Source: Prorocentrum cordatum (taxonomy: Eukaryota; Sar; Dinophyceae; Prorocentrales; Prorocentraceae). Taken from it: a stretch of 64,000 bases of DNA. Position 1 is the first letter of the stretch. The number at the start of each line of letters is the position of its first letter. Both the position numbers and the translations under genes were made by a program. The DNA is taken from contig CAUYUJ010001414.1 of NCBI GenBank assembly GCA_963575745.1, positions 293,270-357,269 of the forward strand. The letters run 5' to 3'. Positions 59,721 to 64,000 of the stretch are shown here, piece by piece. The notes under the pieces are model-generated. The model did not search any database. It saw only the letters and a list, made by a program, of their open reading frames with translations, and was not told the origin of the DNA.

Positions 59721-60326
59721 TCACGCTGCTCCAGGAGCAGTCCAAAATGCGCTCCAAAAGTCCTGCCGATACTGCATCATTTCCTCGGGCAATTGCTTCA
59801 CCTTCGAGGGAGTAACCAAATGCTCGAGGTCAGCCCCCTGATCATATTTGAGCCAAGAGTGAACCCTCTTGGCACCACGCGGCAAGGCCTTAAGAAGCCA
59901 CTGCTTCATCTTCTCCTTAGACAGAGCGCGAGCCTCATTCCAAGCCTGGCCGACCGCGTGAGCGACCGCATCACTAAGAATATTCAGTCCATCGACCGAC
60001 GACGGGACGGCGGCCAGCTGAGCTATCCACCACTCGACGGGGCGCACAAGCCCAGGGAGGCAATGCGCGTGGACTTGACCCGACAAAACGTGCAACACAC
60101 GACCAGCCCAATGCATATTATCCCAAGACTTCCGAGCCTTACACAGACGATACCCCCACAAGGTCTGAGAAACATGAGCCCAGAAACACAGCGTAGGGGA
60201 TTGGAAACTCTGACCACAGAAACCTCTACGTCCAATCTTGGCACGTCGAAAACTCGGGTAACCTCCACGCACACTACTCTCGCAAGGCAACAACTGCATC
60301 GCACAAGCGCGAGAGAGAAACATCAA
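59721..60326 (-). pseudogene. RT2 ORF2 fragment: endonuclease-RT linker
   Basis: 201 codons bridging the endonuclease and RT fragments, in another frame from both. No domain of its own; Trp/Ala-rich helices as in the equivalent region of RT1. Frame changes near 60325 and 59735. Confidence 0.7.
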
Positions 60327-61282
60327 TTCGGTAGCTCGGCTCCAAATACGGTGCTGACGAGAGAGAGAGCAGGAGAAATATGATCATGAACACGGGGTAA
60401 GAAGTTATCTTCAAAATAAAACGGAACCTCCAAGTCACCATCGTCTGACACCTGCGCCAACCAAACTTCCCAGGGTAAATCAGGACCAGCACAATCAGGA
60501 AAAGGAGGAGGTTTGACACGCTTCCACAACGTCTGTTCAACCGCCCCATGGTCCAACGAAACCTTCAAACACGCATGTGTCTTAAATGGTGACGGTGTAT
60601 ACTTAGATACTCGCACGTAGCTGGCAATATCCTCCGAAGCGACCACGTAATCGATCAGGGAGCCGCGCCCCTGCGTGCAGGTGAACTCCACCAGCGACGG
60701 GACCAGCACTCGCCCTCGCGCAAGTCGTGGGAAGCCCGAAAGATCGAGATCACCAGCTGAGACATTGAAATCGCCCATCAAAATCCACGGAACCGACGAC
60801 GTTCCCAGAAACTCCGAGACACCTCGCAATCTGTTCACATTCTCTCCACAGACTCCCAGGCCCGACACCAAATAAACAACGCCCACAGCGATCACCGCTT
60901 TTTTGGTGCGTAACTCAAGGAACATCCAATGGCTTCCAGAGCCATGGTCCTGCACTGGACCGTCTAAATGCAAAAAACGTTGAAACGACAATCCCCGAGA
61001 CACTACGGCCCCCACCCCACCATGGGTTCCACCCCCTGGGGAGGGCGTAGCAGGAATGAAATGGGGTCGCCATTTCAGCTGGTGCGCTCGCCTCTTCGCC
61101 AGTTTCACCCGATCACAATCCAGGTGATGCTCGGCGAAGAAGAAACCGTCACAACTGGCTCGCACGCTGGAAGCGAACGAGACGGCAACCTCGTTCCACG
61201 AGGTGATATTACAGAAAAGGAAATCGATACTGGTGGCCGCCTCGCGACCACCAGTGTGCCTGTTAAAAACGGGCTTGCGCAA
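60323..61282 (-). pseudogene. RT2 ORF2 fragment: EEP endonuclease
   Basis: 319 codons; the reading begins at a TTG with a TGA four codons ahead and has no ATG before the endonuclease, so expression would need a -1 shift from ORF1. FCNITSWN, FFAEHHLD, LMGDFNVS, SLIDYVVAS and CLKVSLDHG match the order of EEP motifs of non-LTR endonucleases. Ends in a TGA overlapping the next fragment. Confidence 0.85.
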
Positions 61283-62601
61283 CAGGGGGCCTCACCATCA
61301 GCAGCCGCCGCCGCCTCACGTAGTCCGTCGTCGACACCATCTGCAGGGACAGGGACTTGGGCCACGCCGCCGGCAGGGACCGCCTGCTGAAGCACTCTGC
61401 CAAAACTCGAGGCCGTGTCCTCGCGGATAGTTCGCAGCCGCTTGACCGCTTTGCAATTGGCGGACTTGACCAAGAGCTTCTCCATGCGATCCTGCTGTGT
61501 AGCTTCGAGGGGCCCTTCACGTGCCCGCTTGCGCAGAGACTCCAACTCATCACGCTGAGCATCACCATACTCTGAAGCCATCTCGGAATCGGCGTCGTCC
61601 TCCTTGACCGCGCTGACGTAGATCCGCTGGAGCTCCTGCCAGAACTCCAGCCGCTGACGATGCTCCGCACACCAGCGCGCCAGACCCTCTTCATCAAGCT
61701 GAGCCAGATTAGGAGGCTGAAGCACCGCCTGCGGCGCACCCGCGCCAGCCGCCACGCCGCCATCCACGCCAGCGGCACGGGCGCCCACGGGGGCAGCAGG
61801 CGCAGCGCCTCCTCGACCGCCGCCGCCTGCGACAGGAGGAGCGCCCGCCGCGCCGCCAGCGCCACCGCCAGGAGCAACCCCAGCGCCGCCAGCAGCACCA
61901 GCGCCACGCGCCGCGCCAGCCGCCATAGCCGCCTGCGCTTCGTACAGAGCGCGAGCGGCCTCGCCTCGAACACGGTCCTCCCCCTCACGCTGTAGGCGTC
62001 GGAAGTCAGCCTCCACGAAGCCATCCTTCGCCAACGTAGCCTCACGCAGCAGGACCTGTTTGGCTTGCAGCACCTGCAGCGCCTCACGATGTTGCGTCTC
62101 AGCAGCATGAAGAGCTTCCCGATGGCGAACCACAGCCGCCAGCCGAGCTTCCACGTCGCCCTGAGCAATTCGTTCAGCTCGCGACTGCACCTCGACCTCC
62201 TTCGCCAGGGCAGTACGCTTCGCAGCCACGAGCTTCTCCATCTCGTTCTCAGTGGCAGGTTCAGGCGGGGGAGCAGGTGGCGCGCGCGGCTCCGCCGCGG
62301 CCGCCGCGCCAAGCTCCCCGAGCGCCCCTGCCAAGTGCGGGTACTTGGCCGCCAGCCACTCGAGATCGCCAGCAGCATCACGGCCACCAGCGTCCTTAGC
62401 AGCAGGCTCTCCGACGTCAAGATAGCAGCCGCCGCACTTACTGCAACTCCAGTTGCCATACTTGTCGAACTCCCAGTGCCCACAGGCACCGCACACTGAG
62501 TAGGTATCTCGACGCTGGGCTTCACGACCCCATGCGCCGCCGTAGCCACGCTTGCGACCTCCGCGCCCTTGGTGCCAGGGGGCACGCGACCGCCACGACA
62601 T
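61105..62601 (-). CDS. RT2 ORF1, zinc-ribbon/coiled-coil protein
   Basis: 498 codons from an ATG 183 nt after the leader. Cysteines at 37, 40, 53 and 56 (C-x2-C-x12-C-x2-C) match the RT1 knuckle. Residues about 115-215 are coiled coil, 215-290 Ala/Gly-rich, and 300-400 helical and charged. The last ~60 codons overlap the endonuclease in another frame and are probably not original: the natural end or shift point is at GAGGCCCCC (61293-61285). No internal stop. Confidence 0.8.
   Translation of the reverse strand: MSWRSRAPWHQGRGGRKRGYGGAWGREAQRRDTYSVCGACGHWEFDKYGNWSCSKCGGCYLDVGEPAAKDAGGRDAAGDLEWLAAKYPHLAGALGELGAAAAAEPRAPPAPPPEPATENEMEKLVAAKRTALAKEVEVQSRAERIAQGDVEARLAAVVRHREALHAAETQHREALQVLQAKQVLLREATLAKDGFVEADFRRLQREGEDRVRGEAARALYEAQAAMAAGAARGAGAAGGAGVAPGGGAGGAAGAPPVAGGGGRGGAAPAAPVGARAAGVDGGVAAGAGAPQAVLQPPNLAQLDEEGLARWCAEHRQRLEFWQELQRIYVSAVKEDDADSEMASEYGDAQRDELESLRKRAREGPLEATQQDRMEKLLVKSANCKAVKRLRTIREDTASSFGRVLQQAVPAGGVAQVPVPADGVDDGLREAAAAADGEAPCCASPFLTGTLVVARRPPVSISFSVISPRGTRLPSRSLPACEPVVTVSSSPSITWIVIG
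61283..61296 (-). promoter_or_regulatory. RT2 ORF1/ORF2 junction, possible -1 frameshift site
   Basis: ORF1 reads GAG GCC CCC TGT; the -1 frame reads CCC CTG TTG CGC and leads straight into the endonuclease. It resembles the GAAGCCCCCCCC junction of RT1. Confidence 0.45.
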
Positions 62602-62615
62602 GACCTGCTAGCGGG

Positions 62616-62725
62616 GGCCCAACTCCCGCAGTGAAGGCCAACACACACTGAAGCGGGGGCCCAACTCCCGCGGATGAGGCCAGAAACAGGTGCAGGCGCC
62701 CAACTCCTGCAGTGAAGGCGAAGAA
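62616..62725 (-). repeat. Three repeats in the RT2 5' UTR
   Basis: CCCAACTCCCGCAGTGAAGG-type units at about 62618, 62660 and 62702 on the plus strand (GGAGTTGGGC on the element's sense strand), about 42 bp apart. Confidence 0.85.
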
Positions 62726-62783
62726 CTCCGAGATCTGGCCGCGGACTAGCGGTATCCGTTTTGGCCCCAAGGGAACCAGGCAT

Positions 62784-62804
62784 CTTGAGCCAAAATGGCT
62801 ACGG
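62784..62804 (-). other. Dinoflagellate spliced-leader sequence at RT2 5' end
   Basis: Exact leader match on the minus strand, beginning at the base after the 16-bp repeat. Directly followed by ATGCCTGG, an ATG in a different frame from ORF1 that opens a 506-codon frame. Confidence 0.95.
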
Positions 62805-62820
62805 AGCAGGAGAGGAGGAG

Positions 62821-63790
62821 GAGGAGGAGGAGGAGGAGGAGGAGCGGAGGAGGAGGAGGAGGAGGAGGAGGAGGAGGAGGAGGAGGAGGAGGAGGAGAGG
62901 AGGAGGAGGGGAGGAGGAGGAGGAGGAGGAGGAGGAGGAGGAGGAGGAGGAGGAGGAGGAGGGGAGGAGGAGGAGGAGGAGGAGAGGAGGAGGAGAGGAG
63001 GAGGAGGAGGAGGAGGAGGAGGAGGAGGAGGAGGAGGAGGAGGAGGAGGAGGAGGAGGAGGAGGAGGAGAGGAGGAGGAGGAGGAGGAGGAGGAGGAGGA
63101 GGAGGAGGAGGAGGAGGAGGAGGAGGAGGAGGAGGAGGAGGAGGAGGAGGAGGAGGAGGAGGAGGAGGAGAGGAGGAGGAGGAGGCGGAGGAGGAGAGGA
63201 GGAGGAGGAGGCAGGAGGAGGAGGAGGAGGAGGAGGAGGAGGAGGAGGAGGAGGAGGAGGAGGAGGAGGAGGAGGAGGAGGAGGAGGAGGAGGAGGAGGA
63301 GGAGGAGGAGGAGGAGGAGGAGGAGGAGGAGGAGGAGGAGGAGGAGGAGGAGGAGGAGGAGGAGGGAGGAGGAGGAGGAGGAGGAGGAGGAGGAGGAGGA
63401 GGAGGAGGAGGCGGAGGAGGAGAGGAGGAGGAGGAGGAGGAGGAGGAGGAGAGGAGGAGGAGGAGGAGGAGGAGGAGGAGGAGGAGGAGGAGGAGGGAGG
63501 AGGAGGAGGAGGAGGAGGAGGAGGAGGAGAGGAGGAGGAGAGGAGGAGGAGGAGGAGGGGAGGAGGAGGAGGAGGAGGAGGAGGAGGAGGAGGAGGAGGG
63601 AGGAGGAGGAGGAGGAGGAGGAGGAGGAGGAGGAGGAGGAGGAGGAGAGGGAGAGGGAGGAGGAGGAGGAGGAGGAGGAGCAGGAGAAACGCAACAAGCT
63701 CGGCCTGACTATCTGACCAACGTAAAATGGAGGAGGAGGAGGAAGAGGAGGAGGAGGAGGAAGAGGAAGAGGAAGAGGAAGAGGAGGAGG
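62821..63790 (+). repeat. ~970-bp (AGG)n tract
   Basis: Nearly pure AGG to 63685 with occasional AGAGG, GCGG and GGGAGG shifts, a 40-bp unique break (63686-63725), then AGG/AAG to 63790. Long Gly/Arg/Glu or Pro/Leu/Ser frames in it are artefacts. Confidence 0.97.
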
Positions 63791-64000
63791 TTAGAGGGGA
63801 AGAACGTGGAGCAGCACAGGGAGGAATTTGATGGGTCCACATTGAAGCGCGTGACTCGCGCTTCTTTGCGCAGGCGATTTCTGTTCAGGATTGTGCGTCA
63901 TGTACCCGCTGGCTGCTTGAGTCTCACTCGTGTACCAAGCGCAGGGGATTGCAGCTCGCAACCCTTCTATAATCATGCCAATCTGCCTGCGCCGGAGGCT
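63791..64000. other. Window end; possible exon, unproven
   Basis: Mixed-composition sequence. CTTCTTTGCGCAG|GCG at 63868-63883 resembles a splice acceptor and could serve the host exon at 55237, but the following frame is short. Confidence 0.25.

Larger units (their letters stand above)
56534..62804 (-). mobile_element. RT2: damaged non-LTR retrotransposon with spliced-leader 5' end
   Basis: 6271 bp between exact 16-bp repeats AGCAGGAGAGGAGGAG (56518-56533 and 62805-62820). Read on the minus strand it opens with the spliced leader (62804-62784), has a 5' UTR with three GGAGTTGGGC repeats, ORF1, a multidomain ORF2 and a 3' UTR hairpin, then three GAATTA units as tail. ORF2 is broken by at least three frameshifts and one TAA. 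The domain order equals that of RT1, so both belong to one lineage; protein identity between them is low. Confidence 0.93.

Noticed and set aside
62712-63842. Frames of 315-391 codons rich in Gly/Arg/Glu or Leu/Ser/Pro
   Set aside because: They lie wholly in an AGG microsatellite and all six frames are open; no unique sequence supports translation.

Overview
This is nuclear DNA of a dinoflagellate; the genus cannot be told from the sequence. The decisive evidence is two exact copies of the dinoflagellate trans-splicing leader (form CCGTAGCC...GGCTCAAG), at 19101-19121 (+) and 62784-62804 (-). High GC, long polypyrimidine/polypurine tracts, few host exons and much retroelement DNA fit that assignment. 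Nothing looks bacterial, plastid or mitochondrial. Layout: (1) 1-19 kb has no gene I can support. It is a mosaic of short MITE-like elements with terminal inverted repeats (families named A-M here), foldbacks, minisatellites and trinucleotide tracts, several nested inside one another. (2) 19101-25126 (+) is RT1, an apparently intact non-LTR retrotransposon. It has ORF1 (zinc ribbon plus coiled coil) and ORF2 (endonuclease, reverse transcriptase, RNase H, zinc-binding tail), and sits in a CCT tract between 18-bp direct repeats. (3) 25-36 kb is again microsatellites and MITE-like repeats. (4) About 36.6-48.5 kb (-) is RT3, a large, frameshifted retroelement of another lineage. Its order is coiled-coil ORF, Ser/Pro-rich ORF, then RNase H - endonuclease - reverse transcriptase - two C2H2 fingers - cytosine-methyltransferase-like domain. 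(5) 48.5-55.2 kb is repeats. (6) 55237-56171 (+) is the one credible host exon: a Kozak-like ATG at its start and a GTGAGT donor at its end. (7) 56534-62804 (-) is RT2, a damaged relative of RT1 between 16-bp direct repeats. It also begins with the spliced leader and also lies in a CCT/AGG tract. (8) 62.8-63.8 kb is a ~970-bp AGG tract, followed by a tail with no firm gene. How the parts relate: RT1 and RT2 look like full-length genomic copies of trans-spliced element RNAs, inserted in the same orientation relative to a polypyrimidine tract. The tract plus the leader's terminal AG could give each new copy a trans-splice acceptor. Most of the remaining DNA is explained by non-autonomous TIR elements moved by enzymes not encoded here.
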